Source of the DNA: Rathayibacter sp. Leaf185
GTDB lineage: Bacteria; Actinomycetota; Actinomycetes; Actinomycetales; Microbacteriaceae
Assembly: GCF_001423885.1 (NCBI RefSeq)
Contig: NZ_LMPP01000003.1
Location: 347,027 to 411,026, forward strand
Reading direction: 5' to 3'
Length of the DNA stretch: 64,000 nucleotides
The position numbers were made by a program, and so were the translations under genes. The notes beneath the pieces were generated by a model. The model did not search any database. It saw only the letters and a list, made by a program, of their open reading frames with translations, and was not told where the DNA came from. Positions 47,267 to 56,776 of this stretch are shown here, piece by piece. Numbering within the stretch: position 1 is the stretch's first letter; each line of letters begins with the position of its first letter.

Positions 47267-47985
47267 CGGGACGGACGCAGGTCGCGGATCATCTCCTTGA
47301 GCTGAGCGATCTCGCCCCGGAGTGCCTCCACCTGCTCTTCCGTCGCCGCCACCGTCTCCTCCGTCTCGAGCGACACCCGCTCGACGATCCAGGACGCGAG
47401 CGTCGCCGTGACCACACCGATCAGCGCTATGCCTCCGACCATGAGCCCGACGGCGACCACGCGGCCGATCACGCTCACGGGCACGAAGTCGCCGTAGCCG
47501 ACGGTCGTCACAGTGACGAACGCCCACCAGATCGCGTCGCCGAAGTCCCGGATCGGACCACCGCTTCCCCGCTCCGCGTCGAGGACCGCCAGCGCCGCTA
47601 CCAGGATCGTCAGCGCCGTCGCGCCGACGGTGTAGACGACCACCTTCCCGCGGAGCATCGACCCGGCGTTGCGCTGGATCAGCGAGATGATCGTGAGGAA
47701 CCTCATGAGTCGCAGCGGCCGGAGCATCGGCAGGGCGACGACGGCGAGGTCGAGCAGATGCCGCGAGAACCATCGCCCGCGCTGCTCGGCGAGCGCCAGA
47801 CGCGCGAGATAGTCGAGGAGGAAGACCGCCCAGGTCCCCCACAGCAGGGCCTCGGCGACGGCCTCGACCGGTCCCTCCGCTCGCGCGAGGATCTGGGTCG
47901 CGTAGGCGGCGAGGAACACCGACGCGGCGATCATCAGCGGCCACTCGGCGGCGCGCTCCCAGCGCGCGAGGCGGTTCCCGTACAT
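47263..47985 (-). CDS. Voltage-gated-type K+ channel
   Basis: The 240-residue channel subunit has six TM helices. There is an S4-like segment with regularly spaced basic residues (RPLRLMRFL, about 89-97), the selectivity filter TVGYGD at 161-166, a pore helix just before it, and a C-terminal coiled coil (about 200-238; EETVAATEEQVEALRGEIAQLKEMI) that should drive tetramer formation. ATG 47985 is used; the frame is open further upstream without a clear RBS. It probably sets membrane potential. Confidence 0.88.
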   Translation of the reverse strand: MYGNRLARWERAAEWPLMIAASVFLAAYATQILARAEGPVEAVAEALLWGTWAVFLLDYLARLALAEQRGRWFSRHLLDLAVVALPMLRPLRLMRFLTIISLIQRNAGSMLRGKVVVYTVGATALTILVAALAVLDAERGSGGPIRDFGDAIWWAFVTVTTVGYGDFVPVSVIGRVVAVGLMVGGIALIGVVTATLASWIVERVSLETEETVAATEEQVEALRGEIAQLKEMIRDLRPSR

Positions 47986-48130
47986 CCCCTCATCATCGCG
48001 GACGAGCCGATCGCCTTCGGCACCGCCTGCATCCCCTCCCCTTCGCAGGTCTGCGGCATCACACCGCGGCGCCTCGGCCCACCGAGCCGCTTCACCGGCG
48101 GACTGACGGGCCGCCTCCCGAGGCGGTCGA

Positions 48131-48565
48131 TCAGGGGTCCAGCCGAGCGTCACGCACGAACGTGCGCTGCCGGGGAGTTTCGACCGCCCCTGGCCGGTAG
48201 GTGGAGCGGACCCAGGCGACGGCCTCGTCCGCCGGCACGCCGTCGAGCCGGGCCAGGAGGGCGAGGGCGGTTCCCGTTCGCCCTGTGCCTCCGCCGCAGG
48301 CGACTTCGACTCTTCCGCTCGAGGACCGTTCGTAGGCGTCCCGGAGCGCCGCGATCGCGTCGGACGGCGCTCGGGGCAGACGGAAGTCCGGCCACGCGAT
48401 CCATCGCGACGGCCAGTTCTCGCTGTGCGCGCGCGACGTCAGATACAGCCCGAAGTCCGGTGCGTCCTGCTCGCCCACAGGACCGTCTCTCAACGCACGC
48501 CCGCGCACGAGCCGACCGCTCGGCAGCATCACGACGCCGCTGCGATGGGTCGGCCACGGCTCCAT
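48131..48565 (-). CDS. Protein-tyrosine-phosphatase-like protein
   Basis: The 144-residue protein of the cysteine-phosphatase fold has a WPD loop (WPDFRLP, Asp about 60) and a P-loop CX5R as ACGGGTGRTG (Cys90, Arg96), followed by a helix. The residue before the Cys is Ala rather than His. This small protein phosphatase family is common in actinobacteria and its target is unknown. The 145 bp between it and the channel gene contain nothing recognisable. Confidence 0.82.
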   Translation of the reverse strand: MEPWPTHRSGVVMLPSGRLVRGRALRDGPVGEQDAPDFGLYLTSRAHSENWPSRWIAWPDFRLPRAPSDAIAALRDAYERSSSGRVEVACGGGTGRTGTALALLARLDGVPADEAVAWVRSTYRPGAVETPRQRTFVRDARLDP

Positions 48566-48730
48566 GCCCCTATCGTCCTACGAACGAAGCGGCATCGGAC
48601 GCCGGCGGCGCCTGGCCGTTCTGCGCACGTTCCACCCGTCGCTGGAGGCTCTCGTGCCGCGGTACTCCTCGGAGGGGGCGACCCGGTCGACGTTCCACGA
48701 GCAAGCGCTCAGCGTTGTCGCGAGGGGCTC

Positions 48731-48768
48731 GGTCGCGCCTCCCGATCGCGGTCGGTCAGGGGGCGCGA
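48731..48768. repeat. GTCGCGCC/GGCGCGAC inverted repeat
   Basis: The 8-bp perfect arms are 22 nt apart in the gap between the phosphatase gene and tRNA-Pro. Nothing else is seen in 48566-48787. It may be a degraded intergenic repeat. Confidence 0.35.
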
Positions 48769-48787
48769 CACCCTCGCAGAAACGAAG

Positions 48788-48821
48788 AAGCCCCGATGAG
48801 AACGACGTCTCATCAGGGCTT
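48788..48821 (-). terminator. tRNA-Pro terminator
   Basis: A 14-bp stem with one mismatch (AAGCCCTGATGAGA with its complement), 6-nt loop, starts 5 nt after the tRNA 3' end on the minus strand and is followed by CTTCTTCGTTT. Confidence 0.85.
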
Positions 48822-48825
48822 TCTG

Positions 48826-48899
<74 letters not shown>

Positions 48900-48933
48900 T
48901 GGCAGTCCGGACCGTGGCCCGGGCAACTCGACT

Positions 48934-48963
48934 ACCTTAGCGGATCGCGGCCCCCGAAGTGAA
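48934..48963 (-). promoter_or_regulatory. tRNA-Pro promoter
   Basis: On the minus strand, TTCACT (-35, 48963-48958), 18 nt and TAAGGT (-10, 48939-48934) end 34 nt before the tRNA 5' end. Confidence 0.55.
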
Positions 48964-49052
48964 AACGTGCCTCCGCTCGCGCACGTAGAATCGCGGAGCG
49001 CGTGGGCCCGTCCGGGCAGGCGGGGGCGGCGCGGACGACGGAGGCAACAGGA

Positions 49053-49646
49053 GTGGACGCGCGGCAGAAGCGATCGCAGGTGGCCCTGCACCGAGCCATC
49101 ATCGATCTGGCCACCGACGCGGAGGTGTCGAGCCTCACGGTCTCGGACATCACCGACCGCGCCGGCGTCAACCGCTCCACGTTCTACGCCCATGCCTCGT
49201 CGGCCGCCGAACTGCTCTGCTCGGCCCTCGGCGCCGAACTCGACGCGATCCGCGACGACTATCTCGAGACTCTCCGCGGCGGAGCAGCGACCGATACGAC
49301 CATCCGTGAGGGCACGTCGCGCATCCTCGGGCATCTCGAGTCGCACCGGACCCTCTACATTCGGGCCTTCGACTCCGCGGGCGGCGACTCCGGGCTGCGC
49401 GCGATGCTCGCGGTGCACTTCCGCTCCGCCGTCACCGCCACGCTCGAGACGGGCACCCTCGACATCCCCGCGAGTGACGCGCTCGGCACCTTCCTCGCCG
49501 ACGGGACGGCGTCCTTCCTGGCCGCGGGCTCGACTGGGCTGATGGAGGCGTGGCTGCGCCTCCCCGCACCGCGCACCCCCGACATCTACCTCGCCGCCTA
49601 CCGCAGCCTGCTGCCGTCCTGGTGGCCGTTCGCCACCGGCACCTGA
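49053..49646 (+). CDS. TetR-family regulator
   Basis: The 197-residue protein has an HTH at about residues 5-55 (EVSSLTVSDITDRAGVNRSTFYAHASSAAELL) and a TetR_C-like helical domain. GTG 49053 is chosen because GGAGG lies 8 nt upstream; the frame is open 17 codons further up to a GTG at 49002, 10 nt after a TAGAAT -10. No adjacent target gene is evident: the neighbours are tRNA-Pro and, convergent, der. Confidence 0.82.
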   Translation: MDARQKRSQVALHRAIIDLATDAEVSSLTVSDITDRAGVNRSTFYAHASSAAELLCSALGAELDAIRDDYLETLRGGAATDTTIREGTSRILGHLESHRTLYIRAFDSAGGDSGLRAMLAVHFRSAVTATLETGTLDIPASDALGTFLADGTASFLAAGSTGLMEAWLRLPAPRTPDIYLAAYRSLLPSWWPFATGT

Positions 49647-49790
49647 CGAGCTCACCGTCGGATCCGTCACAGACGGCTGCCTCCCCTCACGGACGGCGAC
49701 CACTCGTGACGAGTCGATCGAGCGGCTGACCGGTCCGACGCACGCGCCTTCCGAATCGCCGGTGCTCGATCACCGTTGCCGGGCCCGGTC

Positions 49791-49861
49791 CGGCTCGCAG
49801 GAACACGTTCGGCTCACGGGATCCGAGGATTCCCGCGAGCCGAACGCAGAACGGCGAGCCG
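49791..49861. repeat. 71-bp palindromic intergenic element, copy 2
   Basis: It has the same length and termini (CGGCTCGC...GGCGAGCCG) as the element at 14755-14825. Its arms pair over about 30 bp, with GTTCGGCTCAC opposite GCGAGCCGAAC. It lies between the convergent TetR and der genes and may serve as terminator. The remaining 49647-49790 shows nothing recognisable. Confidence 0.65.
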
Positions 49862-49885
49862 AAGAGCCCGAGACGATCAAGCGCC

Positions 49886-51406
49886 TCAGCGCACCCGCTT
49901 CTCGCGCACGCGCATGTTGACGTTCACCGGCGAGCCCTCGAACCCGTAGATCTCGCGGAGGCGTCGCTGGATGTAGCGGCGGTATCCCGGGTCGAGGAAC
50001 CCGGTCGTGAAGAGCACGAAGGTCGGCGGACGCGAGGCGGCCTGCGTGCCGAACAGCACGCGCGGCTGCTTGCCGCCGCGCAGCGGGTGCGGGTGCGCCG
50101 CCGTGAGCTCGGCGAGGAACGCGTTGAACTTGCCGGTGGGGATGCGGGTGTCCCACGACTCGAGGGCGAGCTCGAGAGCGGGCACCAGCTTCTCGAGGTG
50201 GCGGCCGGTCTTGGCCGAGATGTTGACGCGCGGCGCCCACGCCACGTGATGGAGGTCCTTCTCGATCTCGCGCTCGAGGTAGCGGCGGCGCTCGTCGTCG
50301 AGCAGGTCCCACTTGTTGAAGGCGAGGACCAGCGCACGACCCGACTCGAGGACGAGGTCGATGATCCGGACGTCCTGCTCCGAGATCGGCTCGGAGACGT
50401 CGATCACGACGACCGCGACCTCCGCCTTCTCGAGCGCGGTCGAGGTGCGCAGCGACGCGTAGAAGTCGGCGCCCTGCTGCAGGTGCACGCGGCGGCGGAT
50501 GCCGGCGGTGTCGACGAAGCGCCACACCTTGCCGGCGATCTCGACCTGCTCGTCCACCGGGTCGCGCGTGGTGCCGGCGAGCTCGTTGACGACGACCCGC
50601 TCCTCCCCCGCGGCCTTGTTCAGGAGGCTCGACTTGCCGACGTTCGGGCGGCCGAGGATCGCGACGCGGCGGGGTCCGCCGATCTCGCGCTTGGCGACGG
50701 CCGACTCGAGCGGCAGCTTCTCCAGCACGGTGTCGAGCAGATCCGCGACGCCGCGGCCGTGCACGGCCGAGACGGGGTAGGGCTCGCCGAGGCCCAGCGA
50801 CCACAGCGAGGCGGCGTTCGGCTCCTGGCGCGCGTCGTCGACCTTGTTGGCCGCGAGGAACACGGGCTTCTTCGTCTTGCGCAGCAGCCGGACGACGTGC
50901 TCGTCGGTCGCGGTCGCGCCGACGTTCGCGTCGACGACGAAGATCACGGCGTCGGCGAGGTCGATCGCGATCTCGGCCTGCATCGCGACGGAGGCGTCGA
51001 TGCCGCGGGCGTCGGGCTCCCAGCCGCCGGTGTCCACGATCGTGAACGAGCGGTCGAGCCACTCCGCCTTGTACGAGACGCGGTCGCGCGTGACGCCGGG
51101 GGTGTCCTCGACGACGGCCTCGCGGCGGCCGAGGATGCGGTTCACGAGCGCCGACTTGCCGACGTTGGGCCGGCCGACGATCGCCACGACCGGCAGTGCC
51201 GGCAGGTAGATCACCTCGTCGGACTCGCTGCCCGAGTAGTCGAGGAGCGTCAGGTCCTCGTCGTCGAGGTTGTAGTCCTCGAGTCCGCTGCGCAGCGCCT
51301 GCGCGCGGGAGGCGGCGAGCTGCTCGTCGAGGTCGCCGAGGCGCTCGACGAGGTCGTCGTCCGGGTAGTTCAGCTCGTCGTCACCGACGTGCGTGTCCTG
51401 TGCCAT
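49886..51406 (-). CDS. der: Ribosome biogenesis GTPase Der (EngA)
   Basis: The 506-residue double GTPase is needed for 50S subunit assembly. G1 motifs are GRPNVGKSA (about residue 78) and GRPNVGKSS (about residue 255), with DTGG and DTAG G3 motifs, NKVD and NKWD G4 motifs, and a C-terminal KH-like domain. An acidic N-terminal extension of about 65 residues precedes the first G domain, as in other actinobacteria. ATG 51406 lies inside the 3' end of cmk (26-bp overlap). Confidence 0.97.
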   Translation of the reverse strand: MAQDTHVGDDELNYPDDDLVERLGDLDEQLAASRAQALRSGLEDYNLDDEDLTLLDYSGSESDEVIYLPALPVVAIVGRPNVGKSALVNRILGRREAVVEDTPGVTRDRVSYKAEWLDRSFTIVDTGGWEPDARGIDASVAMQAEIAIDLADAVIFVVDANVGATATDEHVVRLLRKTKKPVFLAANKVDDARQEPNAASLWSLGLGEPYPVSAVHGRGVADLLDTVLEKLPLESAVAKREIGGPRRVAILGRPNVGKSSLLNKAAGEERVVVNELAGTTRDPVDEQVEIAGKVWRFVDTAGIRRRVHLQQGADFYASLRTSTALEKAEVAVVVIDVSEPISEQDVRIIDLVLESGRALVLAFNKWDLLDDERRRYLEREIEKDLHHVAWAPRVNISAKTGRHLEKLVPALELALESWDTRIPTGKFNAFLAELTAAHPHPLRGGKQPRVLFGTQAASRPPTFVLFTTGFLDPGYRRYIQRRLREIYGFEGSPVNVNMRVREKRVR

Positions 51407-52220
51407 GATCGGCCCTTGCTCTCGAAGATCGGACCTCGGCGATGACCGCATCGACGGTCTGCTCGAAGTCGAGGTGAGTGGAGTCGAGAAGAGTGACTCC
51501 TTCTGCGGCGTTCATGAAGTCGACCACCTGGGAGTCGGCGCGGTCCCTCGACCGCAGTGCCAGACCCGTCGCCTCAGCGGATTCCGTGGTGACTTCGCGC
51601 GAACGCCTCGCCATCCTAGCCTCTTCGCTCGCGGTGAGGAGGATCCGCACGGGAGCGGTCGGCGCGACGACCGTGGTGATGTCGCGTCCCTCGACGATGA
51701 TGCCCGCCTTGCGGGTCTCGCCGATGATGCGGCGGAAGAGCAGGGTGATCCTCCGGCGCACCTCGGGCACCTTCGCCACGGCCGACACCCGGGCCGTGAC
51801 CCGGGGCTCGCGGATCGCGGCCGTGACCTCGGTCCGCCCGACCCAGACCGAGTAGGTCTCGGGGTCGGTGCCGATGGAGTAGTCGAAGCCGTCGAGTGCG
51901 TCGACGATCGCGCGCTCGTCGGCGAAGTCGAGGCCGGTGTCGAGTCCGTGCCACGCGAGCGCGCGATAGGCGGCGCCCGTGTCGAGGAACTCGAAGTCGA
52001 GCCGGCGTGCGGCCTCGCGCGAGACGCTCGACTTGCCGCTGCCCGCGGGGCCGTCGACCGCGACGACGGTCGCGGCGCCGAAGTCGGCGGCCTCGTCGAC
52101 CTGTGCTCCCCGCGACCGCTCGACCGCGGAGCCGCCGTCCTCCGGGATGCTCTGCTGTGCGCGGCGGGCCGGAGTCATCCGGTTCAGTCCGCCGTCCTGC
52201 CTGTTCTGCTCGGTGCTCAT
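51381..52220 (-). CDS. cmk: (d)CMP kinase
   Basis: The 279-residue enzyme phosphorylates CMP and dCMP with ATP. The P-loop [13 protein letters not shown] (about residues 55-67) and [25 protein letters not shown] and RSREVTTE segments identify it. An N-terminal extension of about 45 hydrophilic residues precedes the core, which is longer than typical Cmk (~225). ATG 52220 overlaps the stop of a 16-codon upstream ORF built from repeats of its own first codons. Confidence 0.95.
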   Translation of the reverse strand: MSTEQNRQDGGLNRMTPARRAQQSIPEDGGSAVERSRGAQVDEAADFGAATVVAVDGPAGSGKSSVSREAARRLDFEFLDTGAAYRALAWHGLDTGLDFADERAIVDALDGFDYSIGTDPETYSVWVGRTEVTAAIREPRVTARVSAVAKVPEVRRRITLLFRRIIGETRKAGIIVEGRDITTVVAPTAPVRILLTASEEARMARRSREVTTESAEATGLALRSRDRADSQVVDFMNAAEGVTLLDSTHLDFEQTVDAVIAEVRSSRARADHGTGHARR

Positions 52221-52267
52221 ACGCTCTCGGTGCTCATCTGCTCGGTGCTCGTTCGCTCAGTACTCAT
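52217..52267 (-). CDS. 16-aa upstream ORF made of MSTE repeats, coupled to cmk
   Basis: The minus-strand ORF from ATG 52267 reads [16 protein letters not shown] and its TGA overlaps the cmk ATG. It consists of imperfect 15-17 bp copies of ATGAGCACCGAG, the first codons of cmk, apparently from tandem duplication of the start region. It could couple cmk translation to tyrA, whose stop is 26 nt upstream. Expression is not established. Confidence 0.4.
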   Translation of the reverse strand: MSTERTSTEQMSTESV

Positions 52268-52293
52268 ACGCTCGCCCGCTCCCGTCGCCGATC

Positions 52294-53400
52294 TCATCCG
52301 GCGATCCGCCAGCCGCGCGCGGTCAGGTCGTCGGTCAGCGGACCGACCGCCTCGGGCACCACCGAGATCTCGGCGAGACCCACGCGACGCCCCTCCGCGT
52401 GCTCGAGGCGCACGTCCTCGAGGTTGACTCCCGTTTCGCCGATCTCGACCAGGAGGCGAGCGAGCGTCCCCGGCAGGTCGTCGATCAGCACGATCAGGGT
52501 CGAGAAGCGCTGGGCCTGGCCGTGCTTGCCCGGGAGGCGGGCGACTCCGGCGTTGCCCGCGGCCAGGTGCTCGGCGAGGAGACGTCGCGCGCCGGGAGCG
52601 TCCAGCCCGCGCAGCGCGTCGGCCACGGCGGCCACGTCGTCGCGGAACGCGTCGAGCACCGAGACGACGTGGTCGCGGTTCGCTCCGAGGATCTGCACCC
52701 ACAGCTCGGGGGCCGACGCGGCGAGGCGCGTCACATCGCGGACCCCCTGGCCCGCGAGCCGCAGGGCGTCGTCGGGCGCGTCGAGGAGGCGCTGGCCGAG
52801 CAGCGACGACACGATCTGGGGCACGTGCGAGACCAGCCCGACGGCGAGGTCGTGCTCCTCCGGATCCATCTCGACGATGGCCGCGCCGAGATCGAGTGCG
52901 AGCGCCTCGACGCGCGCGAGCGCCTCGGGAGTCGTCTCGCCGTCGCGGCAGAGCACCCAGGGCCGCCCCACGAACAGATCGCCGCGGGCCGCCACTGGGC
53001 CACCGCGCTCGCGACCCGCCATCGGGTGCGAGCCGATGTAGCGCACGAGGTCGACGCCGCGCGCCCGCAGTTCGCGCAGCGGCTGCATCTTCACGCTGGC
53101 GACATCGGTCACCACCGCCGAGGGGTGCGCCGCGAGCTCACGCTCGACGACGTTCGCGACCACGTCGGGCGGCACGCAGACCACGATCAGCACGGGGTCG
53201 TCGTCGTCGGAGGCGGCGCGCCCGGCGCCGTAGTCGATCGCGAGCGAGAGGCTGGCCGGCGAGGCGTCGTCGAGCACGACGTCGACTCCGCGAGACGCCA
53301 GGCCGAGCCCGATCGAGGCGCCCAGGAGTCCCGAGCCGACCACGCGCACCGTCCCCGTCGTCCGCATCGCGGGCGGGGCGGGGTGCAGCAGCTCGTTCAC
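52294..53400 (-). CDS. tyrA: Prephenate dehydrogenase with C-terminal ACT-like region
   Basis: The 368-residue NAD(P)-dependent enzyme of tyrosine synthesis has the Rossmann motif VVGSGLLGASIGLGLASRG (about residues 20-38), catalytic His in SHPMAGRERGG and a helical C-terminal half with VSHVPQIVSS. An ACT-like segment at about 295-365 (STLIVLIDDLPGTLARLLVEIGETGVNLED) suggests feedback control by an aromatic amino acid. GTG 53400 lies 9 nt after rluB; ATG 53367 is an alternative. Confidence 0.93.
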   Translation of the reverse strand: MNELLHPAPPAMRTTGTVRVVGSGLLGASIGLGLASRGVDVVLDDASPASLSLAIDYGAGRAASDDDDPVLIVVCVPPDVVANVVERELAAHPSAVVTDVASVKMQPLRELRARGVDLVRYIGSHPMAGRERGGPVAARGDLFVGRPWVLCRDGETTPEALARVEALALDLGAAIVEMDPEEHDLAVGLVSHVPQIVSSLLGQRLLDAPDDALRLAGQGVRDVTRLAASAPELWVQILGANRDHVVSVLDAFRDDVAAVADALRGLDAPGARRLLAEHLAAGNAGVARLPGKHGQAQRFSTLIVLIDDLPGTLARLLVEIGETGVNLEDVRLEHAEGRRVGLAEISVVPEAVGPLTDDLTARGWRIAG

Positions 53401-53409
53401 CCCGACAGC

Positions 53410-54411
53410 CTACCGATCAGGTCGTCGCTGCTTGTCGACGCCGGAGCGACGCGGAGGAGAGTCCCGCCGATCGCCGCCTGCGGAGGAGCTCCGAGGGCGC
53501 TGCCGGTCTTCGCGCGCGGGCCGGTCCTCGCGCGCGGGCCGGTCCTCGCGCGCGGGCCGGTCCTCGCGCGCGGGCCGGTCGGAGCGCGCAGGCCGGTCGG
53601 AGCGCGCTGGCCGAGCCGCTCGTTCCGGCTTCTCCTCGGCACTCACCGGCTTCTCACCGCCCTGCCGCGAGATCGTGAGCAGGGCCCCGAGCTCGGCCCG
53701 GGTGAGATCGCGCAGGTCGCCCGAGCGCAGAGTGCCGAGGTGCAGCGGCCCGAACTGGCGGCGCACCAGCTCCTGAACGGGGTGCCCGACCTCGGCCATC
53801 ATGCGGCGGACGATCCGGTTGCGCCCCGAGTGCAGCGTGATCTCGACCAGCGAGGCGTTCGAACGCCCCTCCGGCCGGCCGAGCAGACGCGCCTTGTCGG
53901 CCACGACCGGACCGTCGTCGAGCTCGATGCCCGCGGTCAGCGCCGCGATCGTCTGCGGGAGGACCTGCCCGTGCACCTTCGCGATGTAGGTCTTGGTCAC
54001 TCCGAAGGACGGGTGGGCGAGCACGTGCGCCAGCTCGCCGTCGTTGGTCAGCACCAGCAGCCCCGAGGTCTCGGCGTCGAGGCGGCCGACGTTGAAGAGC
54101 CGCTCCTCGAAGTTCTGGGTGTAGGTGCGCAGGTCGGGCCGGCCGTTCTCGTCCGCCAGCGAGCTGACGACGCCGATCGGCTTGTTCAGCATCACGTAGC
54201 GGCGCGAGGTGTCGAGCTGCACCGCGACTCCGTCGACCTCGATGAGGTCGGTCGCGGGATCGATGCGGCGACCGAGCTCGGCCGCCACCTCTCCGTTCAC
54301 GCGGATCCTGCGCGCGACGATCATCTCCTCGACGACGCGTCGGGAGGCCACCCCCGCCGCGGCCAGGACCTTCTGCAGGCGCTCGCCCTCGCTGCTAGGA
54401 GTGCTGCTCAT
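53410..54411 (-). CDS. rluB: 23S rRNA pseudouridine synthase RluB/RsuA family with repetitive tail
   Basis: The 333-residue enzyme has an S4 RNA-binding domain (about residues 9-55) and a pseudouridine synthase domain with GRLDAETSGLLVLTNDG, containing the catalytic Asp. The family normally ends near residue 255. Here an extra 75 residues form a basic, disordered tail with RPARSD twice and RPARED four times. ATG 54411 overlaps scpB by 17 bp. Confidence 0.93.
   Translation of the reverse strand: MSSTPSSEGERLQKVLAAAGVASRRVVEEMIVARRIRVNGEVAAELGRRIDPATDLIEVDGVAVQLDTSRRYVMLNKPIGVVSSLADENGRPDLRTYTQNFEERLFNVGRLDAETSGLLVLTNDGELAHVLAHPSFGVTKTYIAKVHGQVLPQTIAALTAGIELDDGPVVADKARLLGRPEGRSNASLVEITLHSGRNRIVRRMMAEVGHPVQELVRRQFGPLHLGTLRSGDLRDLTRAELGALLTISRQGGEKPVSAEEKPERAARPARSDRPARSDRPAREDRPAREDRPAREDRPAREDRQRPRSSSAGGDRRDSPPRRSGVDKQRRPDR
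53506..53613 (-). repeat. Six 18-bp tandem repeats in the rluB tail
   Basis: Six consecutive 18-bp units encode RPAR(S/E)D. Four are nearly identical and two diverged, so copy number may vary between strains. Confidence 0.9.
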
Positions 54412-54979
54412 CGAATCCGTCCCGTCCGTCGCTCAGTAGTGGTGAGATCTTCGGCAGCTCATCGAGCGACGTGAGGCCGAGGTGCACGAGCAGCTGCTCG
54501 GTCGTGCCGTAGAGGATCGCGCCCGTCTCCGGGTCGTTGCCGACCTCGGCGATCAGACCGCGTCCGAGGAGGGTGCGCGCCACCGAGTCGACGTTGACCG
54601 CGCGGATCTGCGCCACCTGGCCGCGCGAGATCGGCTGCTTGTAGGCGATCACCGCGAGGGTCTCGAGCGCCGCCTGCGACAGCTTCGTCGGGTTCTGGGT
54701 CAGCACGAAGTCCGAGACGACGGTGTCGTACTCGCGGCGCACGTAGACGCGCCAGCCGCCACCGACCTCGCGCAGCTCGAACCCGCGACGGATGCCGCCG
54801 GTCTCGCCGTCGAAGTCGGAGACGAGCCGCTCGATCGACTGCCGCACGACCACGATGGGCCGCGAGAGCGCTGTCGCGAGCGCGACGAGCGACTGCGGTT
54901 CGTCGGCGACCATCAGGATCGCCTCGATCGCGCGGTCGATCTCGAACGCGACGGTCCCGACGGAGGCGTCAGCTGTCAT
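54395..54979 (-). CDS. scpB: Segregation and condensation protein B
   Basis: The 194-residue kleisin-associated winged-helix protein of the SMC-ScpAB complex has AIEAILMVADEPQSLVALA at the N-terminus and the conserved SQAALETLAVIAYKQPISRGQVAQIRAVNVD. ATG 54979 overlaps scpA by 11 bp. It is in the conserved parA-scpA-scpB-rluB order. Confidence 0.95.
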   Translation of the reverse strand: MTADASVGTVAFEIDRAIEAILMVADEPQSLVALATALSRPIVVVRQSIERLVSDFDGETGGIRRGFELREVGGGWRVYVRREYDTVVSDFVLTQNPTKLSQAALETLAVIAYKQPISRGQVAQIRAVNVDSVARTLLGRGLIAEVGNDPETGAILYGTTEQLLVHLGLTSLDELPKISPLLSDGRDGFDEQHS

Positions 54980-55787
54980 AGTCGGCCCCCAGGTGCGCGA
55001 GGTTGGCATCCGACCACGACTCGGCGACCCACTGCAGCGTGAGCTCGCCGAGCGGCTCGGGCTGCTCGAACGCGAGGGCGGCGTGGCGGTAGAGCTCGAG
55101 CACCGCGATGAAGCGCGCGACGATCACGCCCTTCTCGCCGGCGTCGGCGATCAGTTCGCGGAACGTCGCGGTCGTGCGCTCGCGGAGCACGCGGACGAGG
55201 TACGCGGCCTGCTCGCGGATGCTGATGAGCGGGGCGTGCAGGTGCTCGAGTCCGACCGTCGGGATCTCCCGCGGCGCCAGCGCGAAGGCGGCGAGGGCCG
55301 AGAAGTCCTCCGCCGAGAGCGTCCAGACCAGCTCCGGCTTCTTCGCGCGGAACTCCTCCTCGAGCGGGACCTGGCGCACGTGCCGCGTGGTCTCGACCTC
55401 GATCCTCCCGGCGAACCAGGCCGACACCTGCTTGAACGCGCGGTACTGCAGGAGGCGCGCGAACAGCAGATCGCGCGCCTCGAGCAGTGCCGCGTCCTCG
55501 GCGTCGACGAGCTCGCCCTGCGGCAGCAGTCCGGCGATCTTGAGGTCGAGGAGGGTAGCGGCGACGACCAGGAACTCCGAGGCCCGGTCGAGTCCCGCCA
55601 GGGTGTCGATCCCGTGCAGGTACGAGAGGAACTCGTCCGTCACCGCGCTCAGCGCGATCTCGGTGATGTCGACCTGCTGCTTCGCGATCAGGCTGAGGAG
55701 CAGATCGAACGGCCCCTCGAAGTTGGCCAGCGCGACGCGGAAGCCGGACTCCGGCGCCTCCAGGACGACCTCAGGCGACCGCGCCAC
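54969..55787 (-). CDS. scpA: Segregation and condensation protein A
   Basis: The 272-residue kleisin subunit of the SMC complex has the N-terminal FRVALANFEGPFDLLLSLIAKQQVDITEIAL and SEFLVVAATLLDLKIAGLLP, both diagnostic, and a C-terminal winged helix (about 190-265; VARFIAVLELYRHAALAFEQ). GTG 55787 lies within the end of parA (17-bp overlap). Confidence 0.95.
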   Translation of the reverse strand: MARSPEVVLEAPESGFRVALANFEGPFDLLLSLIAKQQVDITEIALSAVTDEFLSYLHGIDTLAGLDRASEFLVVAATLLDLKIAGLLPQGELVDAEDAALLEARDLLFARLLQYRAFKQVSAWFAGRIEVETTRHVRQVPLEEEFRAKKPELVWTLSAEDFSALAAFALAPREIPTVGLEHLHAPLISIREQAAYLVRVLRERTTATFRELIADAGEKGVIVARFIAVLELYRHAALAFEQPEPLGELTLQWVAESWSDANLAHLGADYDS

Positions 55788-56658
55788 GCGAGATCAGCTC
55801 CCTGGCGAGCTGGCGGTACGCCTTGGCGGCGTTGTGCTCGGGCGCGAACTGCGTGATCGGCACCCCCGACACGCTCGCGTCGGGGAACTTCACGGTGCGG
55901 CCGATCACGGTCTCGAGGACGCTGTCGCCGAACGCGTGCACGACCCGGTCGAGGACTTCGCGCGAGTGCAGGGTCCGCGAGTCGTACATCGTCGGCAGGA
56001 TGCCGTCGAGCTCGATCACCGGGTTGAGACGGTCGCGCACCTTGTCGATCGTCTCGACCAGCAGAGCCACCCCGCGCAGGGCGAAGAACTCGCACTCGAG
56101 CGGGATGAGCACCCCGTGGCTCGCCGTGAGCGCATTGACGGTGAGCAGCCCGAGCGAGGGCTGGCAGTCGATCAGGATCACGTCGTAGTCGGCACTCACC
56201 TTGCGCAGCACGCGGGCGAGGATCTGCTCGCGGGCGACCTCGTTGACGAGGTGCACTTCGGCCGCCGAGAGGTCGATGTTGGCCGGGATGATGTCGAGCC
56301 CGGCGACGTTCGTCGACTGGATCGCCTCGGCCGGGTCCTTCACGGTGCCGAGGAGGAGGTCGTAGACGGTGATCGCGTCGTAGGTCGCGACACCGAGGCC
56401 CGCCGAGAGCGCGCCCTGCGGGTCGAAGTCGATCACCAGTACGCGGCGGCCGTACTCGGCCAGCGTCGCGCCCAGGTTGATGGTGGTCGTCGTCTTGCCG
56501 ACGCCGCCCTTCTGGTTGCACAGCGAGATGATGCGGGCAGGCCCGTGGCCGGTGAGCTCGACCGGCAGCGGGAAGTCGCGCAGGGGGCGGCCCGTGGGGC
56601 CGAGCGCCGGGGCTTCGAGGCCGGAGAGTTCGGCCTTCGCGTCCGTCTTGCGTGTCAC
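55771..56658 (-). CDS. parA: ParA-family ATPase (Soj-like)
   Basis: The 295-residue deviant Walker ATPase has SLCNQKGGVGKTTTTINLGA (about residues 46-65), IDFDPQGALS and DVILIDCQPSLGLLTVNAL. No parB is adjacent; this copy belongs to the conserved xerD-parA-scpAB cluster and is probably not the origin-partition ParA. GTG 56658 is chosen; the frame above it is low-complexity Arg/Gly reading of intergenic DNA. Confidence 0.92.
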   Translation of the reverse strand: MTRKTDAKAELSGLEAPALGPTGRPLRDFPLPVELTGHGPARIISLCNQKGGVGKTTTTINLGATLAEYGRRVLVIDFDPQGALSAGLGVATYDAITVYDLLLGTVKDPAEAIQSTNVAGLDIIPANIDLSAAEVHLVNEVAREQILARVLRKVSADYDVILIDCQPSLGLLTVNALTASHGVLIPLECEFFALRGVALLVETIDKVRDRLNPVIELDGILPTMYDSRTLHSREVLDRVVHAFGDSVLETVIGRTVKFPDASVSGVPITQFAPEHNAAKAYRQLARELISRGAVA

Positions 56659-56776
56659 CTGCGTCGCCTCGCTTCCGTGTCGGCATGCGCTCCCGCGCGG
56701 CCTCCACCGAGTGTACCGGCGCCCCCGCCACCCGCCGCCCCGCCCCGCCGTGCCCCGTCCAGGCACTGCACCCACC

